In this document: in pieces, positions 8,341 to 16,319 of the stretch
How the letters are laid out: the number at the start of each line of letters is the position of its first letter
How positions within the stretch are numbered: the stretch's first letter is position 1
Source of the DNA: JAHDBG01 sp963922685
Lineage (GTDB): Bacteria; Pseudomonadota; Gammaproteobacteria; Chromatiales; Chromatiaceae
DNA: 27,871 nucleotides
Assembly (NCBI GenBank): GCA_963922685.1
Contig: CAWUJM010000021.1
Location: forward strand, 1 to 27,871
Reading direction: 5' to 3'
The notes under the pieces: model-generated
Database searches by the model: none
What the model saw: only the letters and a program-made list of their open reading frames with translations
What the model was told of the DNA's origin: nothing
Program-made: the position numbers and the translations under genes

Positions 8341-9030
8341 CTACCGAACAGTATATTTAATGAAATCTCTTTCTTTGAAGCTCCAGATCATAAGGCCATG
8401 TTCTTTATGGTTTATAGCGGCATGATTATCTGAAATATAAGGATGGCCGGAAAGTATATTCATTTGTATATGTGCATCTGTTTCTTTTCCGTACTTGCTG
8501 CGGGAGATATCTTCTATATACTTCTCAAGAAGAAATTCAGATGAAAAAATGCTTGTTAAAATAGTCGCAAAGAATGCGGAGTATAATCTCATCGGGGTCA
8601 GGCATTGGTATCGCTGCATGATATAAACAGAAAGCGATATAGCAAAAAAGAAAAATACCACTGAAGGATAAACGATATCCGAATACTGAGTTAATAATAA
8701 GAAAATGACTTCAGAATAAATAAAAAGAAAGACAACTGTAGCGGACAATATGAAACAAAAAAGTGCGCTGGGTATATTTTTCCAATGTTCTTTTCGGAAA
8801 AGTTTCTGTATATAGATAAATAATATATAAGCACTCAGAAGGTATAAGATGAAATAATGATATGTGCTTAAAAAAACAAAAAAACCAATTAAGCTGCCTG
8901 CCAGAACGATGAAAAATTCTGATTTTTTCTTTCTGAATTGATTCGACAGAAGTGAGTACAGGATATAATGTACAGGCAGGATGATGCCAATCACATAAAT
9001 CATTATCCCAATGTATGCAGGAATTGTCAT
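8341..9030 (-). CDS. Multi-pass inner-membrane protein of unknown function
   Basis: A 229-residue hydrophobic protein with about six predicted membrane segments (roughly 6-28, 38-55, 59-76, 87-113, 119-138, 148-167) and a hydrophilic C-terminal tail of about 60 residues (ISRSKYGKETDAHIQMNI onward). I do not recognise the family. Its ATG overlaps the stop of the preceding lytic-transglycosylase pseudogene by four bases (9027-9030), so the two were once translated together. It is much more AT-rich than the flanking core genes, suggesting acquired DNA. In this setting an immunity or accessory role for the peptidoglycan-degrading partner is possible, but that is inference. Confidence 0.6.
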   Translation of the reverse strand: MTIPAYIGIMIYVIGIILPVHYILYSLLSNQFRKKKSEFFIVLAGSLIGFFVFLSTYHYFILYLLSAYILFIYIQKLFRKEHWKNIPSALFCFILSATVVFLFIYSEVIFLLLTQYSDIVYPSVVFFFFAISLSVYIMQRYQCLTPMRLYSAFFATILTSIFSSEFLLEKYIEDISRSKYGKETDAHIQMNILSGHPYISDNHAAINHKEHGLMIWSFKERDFIKYTVR

Positions 9031-10474
9031 ATCTTTTTTCCATAGGTGCAGAAATAATACTCCCTGGCATAGTGCACGGGCATTTCACCATCAGGATATG
9101 ACGAACTGGGTTCATGCCATTGTACATATTTTTTATCTGAGTCCAGAGAGTATGCGATAGATCTGGGGAAAGAGTACCCCTGAATACTCGAATCTTCAAG
9201 ATAGATTTGTGATGTAATCGTGCCGTGTTCCCAGTTTCCCGAATCTGGTGCATTCCAGTTGTTTCCCAGTATGCGTATACCAGAGTTATGGAAAAAACTA
9301 TCGCCATCAGCTATCCAGCTATAAGTATCACTCTGATAGACAAGCTTTCCCTTAACAAAATAACTGTCATCCTCACAAACAATGATATTACCTTCTGCTA
9401 TAATGGCTGACACACGGCCAAATGGCCAGGCCTTTGTTTTAATCGCTTCAGATGCATCACTATTAAATGCATGACGTCTGATTCCGTCATTCCAGCCCGG
9501 GTCCGGCCATGTGAAAGATAGTGAAATACATGGATTGCTTGCAGCTCTCTGATACCATTCTGACATGCCACCCGCAGGATTGTTAATGCTACTGTTTATC
9601 TGCTCTCCAATATCAACAGATTCTTCCATTTCCCATATCCTGGGATCGACGACATAGTCGCCTGAACCAAAGTTAAACTGGTCCTGTACAGCCTCAGAGG
9701 TTTGTACTTCAGATACGTCTGCTCTGGTCAATGTTCCCCATTTTCCATAAGTACTGCTGCCACTCCTGGGCTGAGTCAGGTTTTCTGTTCTGATATAATT
9801 GTCAAATTTTTGTTTACAGTCACTTTCCCGGTGACAGCTGGCGATGCCTGTTTTCAGGTTGATGTTGTCACTGAACTGACTCAGATCTGGCTTCTGACTG
9901 GCCATGTCAGCGACACACTGAAGCCATTTTTCATATTGATCTATTCGAGGCAGGACCTTCCTGCGGGATACAGCAAGGCCGCCATGCTCGCCAGATGGGC
10001 CGTCGTGATGGTATTTATATATGTATTCCTCCTTCTTGTGACGTCTTTTTGCCAGGTTTTTATTGTCTATGAAATGTCTGACTAAGGCCGTTGCCTGTGC
10101 CTGTACATCCCAGCGGTTGGCATCTGTCAGGCCGTAGCTTGCCCCTGTTGTATTAATAAATTGCCCGAGTCCTGATGCTGAAGTGGTGCCAGCAGCCGCA
10201 TCTGGATTGAATTTGGACTTAACATGCGCAATGGCAAGCACATGTGCACTCTATCTTTGGTTAAGACCAGCAGACTGTGCTGCCGCAACCAGCAGATGTA
10301 TAGCATTTTTTTAGTGGCCACCGATGCATCGCCATAAATCCTTGAATTTCCCGGATACTGTCTGCCTCCTTGTGCAATTGGTTCGTTATAATGACTATAC
10401 GATGCAATCCGGTTTTTTCTGTAACCAAGACCTTTTTCGGGCAAGAGTTGATCAAGCAATTGGTCGCATGTCAT
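9027..10474 (-). pseudogene. Lytic transglycosylase (SLT domain) gene, frameshifted and interrupted
   Basis: The coding sequence is spread over two frames. It starts at ATG 10474 (AGGAG upstream) and reads through YGDASVATKK. It then needs one extra A in the 7-A run (7 T on the plus strand, 10306-10312) to continue as AIHLLVAAAQSAGLNQ. An in-frame TAG (10251-10253) follows. Downstream the frame is open for 404 codons from GTG 10241: VLAIAHVKSKFNP then GTTSASGLGQF is a clear SLT fold signature. The residue expected to be the catalytic Glu (AHVES in relatives) is Lys here. The roughly 300-residue C-terminal part (for example SLSFTWPDPGWNDG) is unknown to me. A 3' portion might still be expressed from the GTG but would lack the catalytic residue. 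Confidence 0.75.
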
Positions 10475-10477
10475 GCA

Positions 10478-10927
10478 TCATTTCTCCTTATCGTCACATG
10501 AGATGAGAGATGTATCCTGTTCACCTACCCATGGAATTTGAAAAAGATCTATGCCTGGTTGATTCTCAATATCGTGCAGCAGGTTTTTTGACTCAGATGA
10601 ATAAAGGTCAATTCTTTTACCTGATACGGTATAAAAATTTCCACTAAGACATCGGGCACATGATCTGTTACCCAGAGAATAAATAACTGAAAAATAGTTT
10701 CCTGCTCTGGTTTTATAACATACTGCAGATTTTGGTGTGTACTGATCGGCAGGAACCACCCAATCATGGGTCGGATGTCCGGGAAGATTTATTGTTTCGC
10801 CATTTTGCGTATTCATCACTGCTTTATTAGTATTACAGTACCCGATTTCTTTATCCGGAATATTCCGGTCATGTCCGCAAACGATTTCTATCGTGGCACT
10901 GCCACACATAACACGTATAGATGTCAC
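10478..10927 (-). CDS. Cys-rich, probably exported protein of unknown function (start uncertain)
   Basis: A 149-codon frame starting at GTG 10927 or ATG 10909, neither with a convincing ribosome binding site. It has at least eight cysteines (for example MCGSATIEIVCGHD, YCNTN, VCYK, SCARCL, SCDD), which suggests a disulfide-bonded periplasmic or secreted protein. Just upstream, in the frame one base away, ATG codons at about 10987-10999 begin MLRIMNIF. If the six-T run (on the minus strand) had seven T, this would join directly as MLRIMNIFLIVFCVKNSVAN, a plausible signal peptide with an SVA cleavage site. So the gene may have lost its leader by a one-base deletion. It lies three bases upstream of the lytic-transglycosylase pseudogene. 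Family not recognised. Confidence 0.5.
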   Translation of the reverse strand: MTSIRVMCGSATIEIVCGHDRNIPDKEIGYCNTNKAVMNTQNGETINLPGHPTHDWVVPADQYTPKSAVCYKTRAGNYFSVIYSLGNRSCARCLSGNFYTVSGKRIDLYSSESKNLLHDIENQPGIDLFQIPWVGEQDTSLISCDDKEK

Positions 10928-11147
10928 TAAAGATTGATTTGCGACACTGTTCTTTACACAAAAAACGATTAAAAAATATTCATAATACGAAGCATAAACA
11001 CGCCTGTCTGGTTTCAGATTATCATGTTATGCTGCTGACGGACAGATCAGTGTGCCCGGATCTGGCCACCATGATCTATGATCTGATTTCGCAGCAGGCA
11101 CGGAAAAATGGTGTGTGGTATATCCTCTTTCTGTCAGAGAGTTCCGG
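10928..11147. other. Divergent intergenic region
   Basis: This stretch separates the minus-strand Cys-rich gene from the plus-strand yqgE. It contains the out-of-frame leader codons described for the Cys-rich gene (about 10928-10999). A plus-strand open frame of 78 codons (10921-11157) crosses it but has no family resemblance or clear ribosome binding site and overlaps the opposite gene's likely leader, so I do not call it. Nothing else is recognisable. Confidence 0.4.
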
Positions 11148-11153
11148 TATAAT
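11148..11153 (+). promoter_or_regulatory. Candidate -10 box for yqgE-ruvX
   Basis: A perfect TATAAT lies about 94 bp upstream of the yqgE start. The matching -35 region near 11125-11131 is poor (CTCTTT-like), so promoter identity rests mainly on the -10 and its position ahead of the operon. Confidence 0.4.
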
Positions 11154-11246
11154 CTGAGTGTGCTTTGTGTCTGGTTAACCGGCACTTCCGGAAAAGAGGT
11201 GCACGGATGTTAACGTTCTTAACGGATTCCGGAGGCAGGAAACGGC

Positions 11247-11810
11247 ATGTCAGTCCATAGTCTGCAGAATAGTTTTCTGGTCGCCATGCCGGTGCTGCAT
11301 GATACTGTCTTTGCCCGTGCGGTGATTTATCTGTGTACGCACACCGAGCATGGTGCGCTGGGTGTGGTGGTCAATCATCCGACAGAACATACTTTATCTG
11401 ATCTGCCGGATGTCTCAGGTACCCCGGCACTGACCGGCAGCGAGGTGCCTGCGCCAACGATTTTTGCGGGTGGGCCGATTGAAAAACAGCGGGGTCTGGT
11501 CCTGCATTCACCGGGGGCGCAATGGGAGGCGACATTGTGTGTGGACGCTACGCTGCGGATCACAACATCGCGTGATATTCTGCAGGCACTGGCACGTGGT
11601 GAAGGGCCGGAGCAATATCTGATTACGCTGGGCTATACGGGTTGGCAGGCGGGTCAGCTGGAAAAAGAAATCCGCGATAATATCTGGCTGACCTGTCCGC
11701 TGGACAGCCGCATATTGTTTGATACGGCACCAGCTCAGCGCTGGCAGGCCGCTGGTGCCCTGCTGGATATCGACATTCATATGATCAGCAGCCAGGCAGG
11801 TCATGCCTGA
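11247..11810 (+). CDS. yqgE: YqgE/AlgH family protein
   Basis: A 187-residue protein with family hallmarks: LQNSFLVAMPVLHDTVFARAVIYLCTH at the N-terminus, GALGVVVNHP, FAGGPIEKQRG and ALARGEGPEQYLITLGYTGW. The molecular function of the family is not settled; it is commonly co-located with the RuvX gene, as here. The ATG is preceded by GGAGG and AGGA (11231-11240). It overlaps ruvX by eight bases, implying coupled translation. Confidence 0.95.
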   Translation: MSVHSLQNSFLVAMPVLHDTVFARAVIYLCTHTEHGALGVVVNHPTEHTLSDLPDVSGTPALTGSEVPAPTIFAGGPIEKQRGLVLHSPGAQWEATLCVDATLRITTSRDILQALARGEGPEQYLITLGYTGWQAGQLEKEIRDNIWLTCPLDSRILFDTAPAQRWQAAGALLDIDIHMISSQAGHA

Positions 11811-12231
11811 GTTGGTGCTGGGGTTTGATTATGGTACCCATAAAATCGGCGTTGCCAGTGGCCAGACACTGACCAGAACGGCCAGCCCACTGATGACTTT
11901 ATGCTGCCGTCATGGTCAGCCAGACTGGCAACAGGTCGCCGGATTGTTGCAGACCTGGCAGCCGACTGCACTGGTGGTGGGACATCCGTTTGAGATGACA
12001 GACCGCGAAGCAGCTCATGCACCAGCGGCTAAGAAGTTTGCCCGCCGACTGCACGGGCGTTTTCACTTACCGGTACACTTGGTGGATGAGCGGTTGACGA
12101 CGCGCGAGGCCTGGTCACAACTGGGTGCTGTGGCGGCAAAAGATGTCACGAAAGTTGATGCACAGGCGGCTAAGCTGATTGTCGAGACCTGGCTCGCGCA
12201 GCAGGAGACCGGTACCTCAGGATGTCTTTAA
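11803..12231 (+). CDS. ruvX: Putative pre-16S rRNA nuclease / RuvX (YqgF)
   Basis: RNase H-fold protein of 142 residues, implicated in processing the 5' end of pre-16S rRNA and formerly named Holliday junction resolvase. The opening LGFDYGTHKIGVASG carries the first catalytic Asp (D9); VVGHPFEMTD, VHLVDERLTTREA and VDAQAAKLIVETWL supply the later family motifs. It starts inside the end of yqgE. Its 3' end overlaps the convergent rnd gene by 15 bp (12217-12231). Confidence 0.95.
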   Translation: MPELVLGFDYGTHKIGVASGQTLTRTASPLMTLCCRHGQPDWQQVAGLLQTWQPTALVVGHPFEMTDREAAHAPAAKKFARRLHGRFHLPVHLVDERLTTREAWSQLGAVAAKDVTKVDAQAAKLIVETWLAQQETGTSGCL

Positions 12232-13068
12232 TTCTGGCAGCGCAATATGGCGTAATCTGGGGTCAGAGCTGCTTTTCATCCGGTGTGCAATGAATGCCAG
12301 CTGTTCGGTGGCGGAACTGAGACGGCAGCTCTTCAGCAGTGCCCGGTCCGTCAGCACCCACTGACGCGGCACATTGTGCTGACGTGCCTGTCGCTCGCGC
12401 CAGGCTGCCAGTGGTTTCAGCCGTTGCCGCTCGTCAGCGCGTAATCTGTTATGTCCTCTGATCCTGCGCCATATCTCATCTGGTGGTGGGAAATAGGTCT
12501 CCGCCTGATGTAACGGTGCCTGGCGTTGTGCCAGCTGTTGTGTTTGTTCTGTCGACAGGGCCGCAGATAAACGAGTGTACAGTCTGCCCAGATAAACAAC
12601 ATCATCCAGCGCATAACGGATTTGTTGGCTGCTCAGAGGGCGGGCTGCCCAGTCAGCCAGGGACTGGTCTTTGCTCAGGGTAATATCCAGTAGTGACTGT
12701 ACCAGATGGGCATAGCTCAGTTGTTGCCCGTAACCCAGTACATCAGCAGCGGATTGGGTATCAAAAAACGGGGTCGGGATATGTTGCCACTGGTATTGAA
12801 AGATTTCCAGGTCCTGACGTGCCGCATGCCATATCTTCATGCTGCCAGGATCAGAGATCAGTGTCAGCAGCGGGTCCAGGTGTGTCATGAGTTGTGGCAG
12901 ATCAATGCAGGCCGCATGCGCCGCATTGCTGATCTGTAACAGGCACAGTTGCGGATAATAGGTCTGGTCGCGGATAAATTCGGTATCCAGTGCCAGCCAG
13001 GGACTGCCGCGTAGTTGTGCACACAGTTTGTCGAGTGCGGCAGGCTGCATGATGATGTGTTCTATCAC
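12217..13068 (-). CDS. rnd: Ribonuclease D, short form
   Basis: DEDDy-family 3'-5' exoribonuclease for tRNA 3' maturation. Catalytic residues are visible: D28 and E30 in LALDTEFIRD, D86 in HAARQDLEIF, and Y151 with D155 in IRYALDDVVYL. A single HRDC-like segment follows (about 200-270, DERQRLKPLAAWRERQA then RQWVLTD). At 283 residues it is roughly 90 shorter than E. coli-type RNase D (about 375, two HRDC domains), so the C-terminal domain is missing, and the end runs into the convergent ruvX. The start is GTG overlapping the ispG stop (GTGA); an ATG at residue 7 is an alternative. Catalytic core looks intact. Confidence 0.92.
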   Translation of the reverse strand: MIEHIIMQPAALDKLCAQLRGSPWLALDTEFIRDQTYYPQLCLLQISNAAHAACIDLPQLMTHLDPLLTLISDPGSMKIWHAARQDLEIFQYQWQHIPTPFFDTQSAADVLGYGQQLSYAHLVQSLLDITLSKDQSLADWAARPLSSQQIRYALDDVVYLGRLYTRLSAALSTEQTQQLAQRQAPLHQAETYFPPPDEIWRRIRGHNRLRADERQRLKPLAAWRERQARQHNVPRQWVLTDRALLKSCRLSSATEQLAFIAHRMKSSSDPRLRHIALPELKTS

Positions 13069-14282
13069 CGGTTGTCTGTACCGTATCGGGTGTGCACATA
13101 ATCACGCACGATCTGCTGGAATTCTGCCGCGATATGGTCACCCTTCAGTGTCACAGTCTTTCTGCCATCGACATACACAGGAGCGACCGGACGCTCACCG
13201 GTGCCGGGCAGGCTGATCCCGATATTGGCCTGTTTACTCTCACCCGGGCCATTCACCACACAACCCATCACGGCCACATCCATGTGTTCCACTCCCGGAT
13301 ACTGTTTGCGCCATTCCGGCATCCGGGCCCGCAGATAGCCCTGAATATCCTGGGCTAACTGCTGGAAATAGCTGCTGGTGGTGCGTCCGCAACCGGGACA
13401 GGCAGTTACCATGGGCATAAAGGCGCGTAACCCCATGGTCTGCAGGATTTCCTGAGCAACACGCACTTCCTGGGTACGGTCCCCGCCGGGTTCCGGAGTC
13501 AGTGAGATACGGATCGTATCACCAATCCCCTGCTGTAGCAGCACCGCCAGTGCCGCAGTGGAGGCCACAATGCCTTTCGTGCCCATGCCGGCTTCAGTCA
13601 GACCCAGATGCAGTGCGTAATCGCAGCGTTCGGCCAGCAGCTGATAGACCGCGATCAGATCCTGTACCCGGCTCATTTTGCACGACAGGATGATACGGTT
13701 GCGTGGCAGACCGATCGTTTCTGCCTGTTCAGCACTCTGCAGGGCGGAGTGCACCATAATTTCACGCATGATGCTGCCGGCATCCAGTGGTTGTGCGGAG
13801 TGCGCATTTTTATCCATCATCCGGGTGACCAGGGCCTGATCCAGCGAGCCCCAGTTGACACCGATGCGCACCGGTTTGTCGTAGCGCAGCGCGGTCTCAA
13901 TCAGGCTGGCATACTGCTGGTCTTTCTTTTTGCCGGTACCGACATTGCCCGGATTGATCCGGTATTTTGCCAGTGCCTGTGCGCAATCCGGGTAATCAGC
14001 CAGCAGTTTGTGCCCGTTATAGTGAAAATCACCAACCAGTGGGGTATTGACGCCGGCCTGATCCAGTGCGGCCCGGATTGTCGGCACAGCGGCAGCGGCA
14101 GCAGCGTTATTCACCGTGATACGTACCAGCTCGGAACCGGCCTTTGCCAGCTGACGAACCTGGTTCACAGTGGCAGTGATGTCTGCCGTGTCCGTATTGG
14201 TCATGGACTGAATCAGGATCGGCGCAGTACCACCGATCGTGTACTGGCCAACGGTGACGGGAAGGGTCGCGTGGCGTGGCAT
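13065..14282 (-). CDS. ispG: 4-hydroxy-3-methylbut-2-enyl diphosphate synthase
   Basis: IspG (GcpE) converts MEcPP to HMBPP in the MEP isoprenoid pathway using a [4Fe-4S] cluster. Cluster ligands are visible as C295 and C298 (TACPGCGRT), C341 (AVMGCVVNGPGE) and E348. The N-terminal TIM-barrel segment has PILIQSMTNTDTAD and GDFHYNGHKLL. Length is 405 residues, somewhat longer than the 372 of E. coli but in range for gammaproteobacteria. It precedes rnd with a four-base overlap. Confidence 0.97.
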   Translation of the reverse strand: MPRHATLPVTVGQYTIGGTAPILIQSMTNTDTADITATVNQVRQLAKAGSELVRITVNNAAAAAAVPTIRAALDQAGVNTPLVGDFHYNGHKLLADYPDCAQALAKYRINPGNVGTGKKKDQQYASLIETALRYDKPVRIGVNWGSLDQALVTRMMDKNAHSAQPLDAGSIMREIMVHSALQSAEQAETIGLPRNRIILSCKMSRVQDLIAVYQLLAERCDYALHLGLTEAGMGTKGIVASTAALAVLLQQGIGDTIRISLTPEPGGDRTQEVRVAQEILQTMGLRAFMPMVTACPGCGRTTSSYFQQLAQDIQGYLRARMPEWRKQYPGVEHMDVAVMGCVVNGPGESKQANIGISLPGTGERPVAPVYVDGRKTVTLKGDHIAAEFQQIVRDYVHTRYGTDNR

Positions 14283-14326
14283 AGGTTGTGTGGTTCAGAT
14301 GTTGATTTATGCTTATCAGCAGGTTG

Positions 14327-14803
14327 TTAGTCTGTTTTGCGGTGATGATAGTTTTTCAGATAATGCAGCAATGTCGTAACCCGGTGTTTTATCATCATTG
14401 TCCGATAACCCCCCCTTGAAATTACCGCCGAGCTGCCATAATCTGTCTTATTCCAGTTGCGTGTTATAAAATCGAATTCTGCGTCCCGATACATCAACCA
14501 TCTGCGCTGCGATTGTTGTAAAGATGCCTGAGACTCACTGTCAAGGCATCGCATGATAAGGCGATACGCGATGTTCAGTTCTTTGTCTAAAAATTCCTCA
14601 TATTCTGCATATACCTGTACATAGTTCAGGGTGCCATGAACTTCCTGCGCAATTCTGTCTTCATAGGCGCGAGCCTGATTTAAGAATACATTCACATAAT
14701 CCGGTGCATCGGGATTATCAATGCCGGAAGTTGTGCCTGTATAAAGCACAACAACGAATAAAACCGATACACCGAAGATTTTCTGCATCAGAAATGCCTT
14801 CAT
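14327..14803 (-). CDS. LprI-like (DUF1311) periplasmic protein, candidate lysozyme inhibitor
   Basis: I choose the ATG at 14803 (158 residues) because it starts a clear signal peptide, MKAFLMQKIFGVSVLFVVVL, five bases after the lysozyme stop, with GAGAA upstream. The mature protein has the LprI/DUF1311 signature: ELNIAYRLIMRCLDSESQ then LQQSQRRWLMYRDAEFDFI. Members of this family include the mycobacterial lysozyme inhibitor LprI. Its position directly behind a lysozyme gene suggests it protects the producing cell's wall in the periplasm, as an immunity protein would. That role is inference from context and family. Confidence 0.72.
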   Translation of the reverse strand: MKAFLMQKIFGVSVLFVVVLYTGTTSGIDNPDAPDYVNVFLNQARAYEDRIAQEVHGTLNYVQVYAEYEEFLDKELNIAYRLIMRCLDSESQASLQQSQRRWLMYRDAEFDFITRNWNKTDYGSSAVISRGGYRTMMIKHRVTTLLHYLKNYHHRKTD

Positions 14804-14807
14804 TTCT

Positions 14808-15575
14808 CTACCATGTTTTATAGATATTCTGCGAATAAATGTTCCACTCTGCATTTCGTCTGTTCATTAATCCCTGCATCACTTTCCCCTGAGATTTGTT
14901 CCAGGCTTTCCAGGCTGATTCCAGATCCGGGTAACTTGTTGTTGCTGCCGGATCGTTAACCAGTTTCAGTACAGAAGATGTACCGAATGCACTGATGCCG
15001 ATATTGAATGTCAGGATAACCAGTGCATCGAATTGATGCTGTGACAGGTCAGAGGTCACTTTTTCGTTGACGGCATTTGCAAAGGGTAGCAGGTCCTTTC
15101 TGAACAATTCATCTGCCTGAGTCATATTGATACCATTTTTGTAGGTATCCCATTCACTTGTACTGATCAGATGACCATATCCGATCGTAGCACCTTTGAC
15201 CCAGGCAGTAATCTTTTTGCCGGTCTGGTCATCATAAGGCTGCAGGCTGAGTTGTTCTATTGATTTCAGCAGATTTTCGCCTTTAGTGCTTAACTGATGT
15301 GTATGTTCGCCCTGATCCGGTGATGTACTATCTTTCGCCAGTGCTGTCATGGTCCCGCCGTTCGGGTCAACACGGCCATCCGGATGAACCATCCCGACGA
15401 TGTCTTTCTGAAAGGCTTCAATCCGGCTGATCGTCTGCGGACCCACTAAGCCATCAACCTGTAATGGTGTGGTGTGCGGTGGCATCGGATGCTGATTCAG
15501 CAGTTGCTGAACCACTTTCACATCAGCAGAGTTGTTTTTTCCGCTGCGTCCGACTGAATTAAGTATCGTTTGCAT
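14808..15575 (-). CDS. GH24 (T4-type) lysozyme with N-terminal peptidoglycan-binding domain
   Basis: Start chosen at ATG 15575, which has GGAG eight bases upstream, giving 255 residues. Residues about 5-80 form a peptidoglycan-binding domain (SADVKVVQQLLNQ, LQVDGLVGPQTISRIEAFQ, HPDGRVDPNGGT). Residues about 95-255 are a GH24 lysozyme: E107 in SIEQLSLQPYDD, D115/D116 and T130 in GATIGYGHLI correspond to the E-D-T triad of T4 lysozyme, with an insertion between D and T. There is no signal peptide, so it needs a holin or a secretion system to reach the wall. The same style of N-terminal domain occurs in secreted type VI-type cargo; no T6SS genes are in the window. An LprI-like protein follows five bases later. 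Confidence 0.87.
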   Translation of the reverse strand: MQTILNSVGRSGKNNSADVKVVQQLLNQHPMPPHTTPLQVDGLVGPQTISRIEAFQKDIVGMVHPDGRVDPNGGTMTALAKDSTSPDQGEHTHQLSTKGENLLKSIEQLSLQPYDDQTGKKITAWVKGATIGYGHLISTSEWDTYKNGINMTQADELFRKDLLPFANAVNEKVTSDLSQHQFDALVILTFNIGISAFGTSSVLKLVNDPAATTSYPDLESAWKAWNKSQGKVMQGLMNRRNAEWNIYSQNIYKTW

Positions 15576-15671
15576 AATAGTCTCCTCAATAAAGAGATGT
15601 ATCAATTGAAGTCTCGGCGCAGGTCAGTGACTTGACCGGAGCTGGCATTTTATCAGAGAATATGCGGCTGT

Positions 15672-15701
15672 TTGATTTTGTCTCATGATGATTGATAAAA
15701 T
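15672..15701 (+). promoter_or_regulatory. Promoter of petABC
   Basis: TTGATT at 15672-15677 and TAAAAT at 15696-15701 are separated by 18 bp, and TGA directly before the -10 gives an extended -10. The petA ATG follows 25 bp later with AAGGAG in between. The arrangement fits a sigma-70 promoter well. Confidence 0.55.
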
Positions 15702-15725
15702 CTTTTCTGAATAAGGAGTTACGGT

Positions 15726-16319
15726 ATGCCTGAAGAAGGCGTAAACCTGCAGAAACGGCGCTTTCTCACCACGACCACGGCAGTCGTCGGGGCAATTGGT
15801 GCTGGTTTTGCCGCAGTGCCATTTATTGCCAACTGGCAACCCTCACAACGCGCACGGGCAGCGGGTGCACCGGAAGAAGCCGATATCAGCGGCCTGGCTG
15901 CAGGTGGCCTGCTGCGGGTGAAATGGCGTGGTAAGGTCTGCTGGATTGTGCGGCGTACACCAGAACAGCTCGCTGAACTGCAGGCACTGGACAGTCAGCT
16001 GGCCGATCCGGACTCCCTGGCTTCCAGACAACCGGTGTATTGCACAAATCCGCATCGCTCCATCAAACCGGACTATTTCGTTGCCATCGGTATCTGCACC
16101 CATCTGGGCTGCTCGCCCACCTTCCGTCCGGAAGTTGCTCCGGCAGATCTGGGTGCCGACTGGCAGGGTGGCTTTTACTGCCCCTGTCATGGCTCTAAAT
16201 TTGATATGGCAGGACGTGTGTATGCCGGGGTGCCCGCGCCCACCAATCTGGAAATACCACCGCATCGTTACCTTTCAGACGATGTCATCCTGATTGGTGC
16301 AGACGGAGGCGATGTATGA
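15726..16319 (+). CDS. petA: Ubiquinol-cytochrome c reductase, Rieske iron-sulfur subunit
   Basis: The [2Fe-2S] Rieske subunit of cytochrome bc1, 197 residues. The N-terminus has a twin-arginine-type anchor (QKRRFLTTTTAVVGAIGAG, R11-R12). Cluster motifs are CTHLGC (C124, H126, C129) and CPCHGS (C152, C154, H155); ligands would be C124, H126, C152 and H155 with C129-C154 as the disulfide. The acidic/basic C-terminal fold is standard. The stop overlaps the petB ATG (ATGA), the first of two such overlaps in the operon. Confidence 0.98.
   Translation: MPEEGVNLQKRRFLTTTTAVVGAIGAGFAAVPFIANWQPSQRARAAGAPEEADISGLAAGGLLRVKWRGKVCWIVRRTPEQLAELQALDSQLADPDSLASRQPVYCTNPHRSIKPDYFVAIGICTHLGCSPTFRPEVAPADLGADWQGGFYCPCHGSKFDMAGRVYAGVPAPTNLEIPPHRYLSDDVILIGADGGDV

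Noticed and set aside
10921..11157. Plus-strand 78-codon ORF between the Cys-rich gene and yqgE
   Set aside because: No ribosome binding site or recognisable family, overlaps the probable leader of the opposite gene and the yqgE promoter.
13608..14330. Long plus-strand ORF (240 codons) opposite ispG
   Set aside because: It is antisense to a clearly conserved ispG with intact cluster motifs; composition-driven shadow frame.
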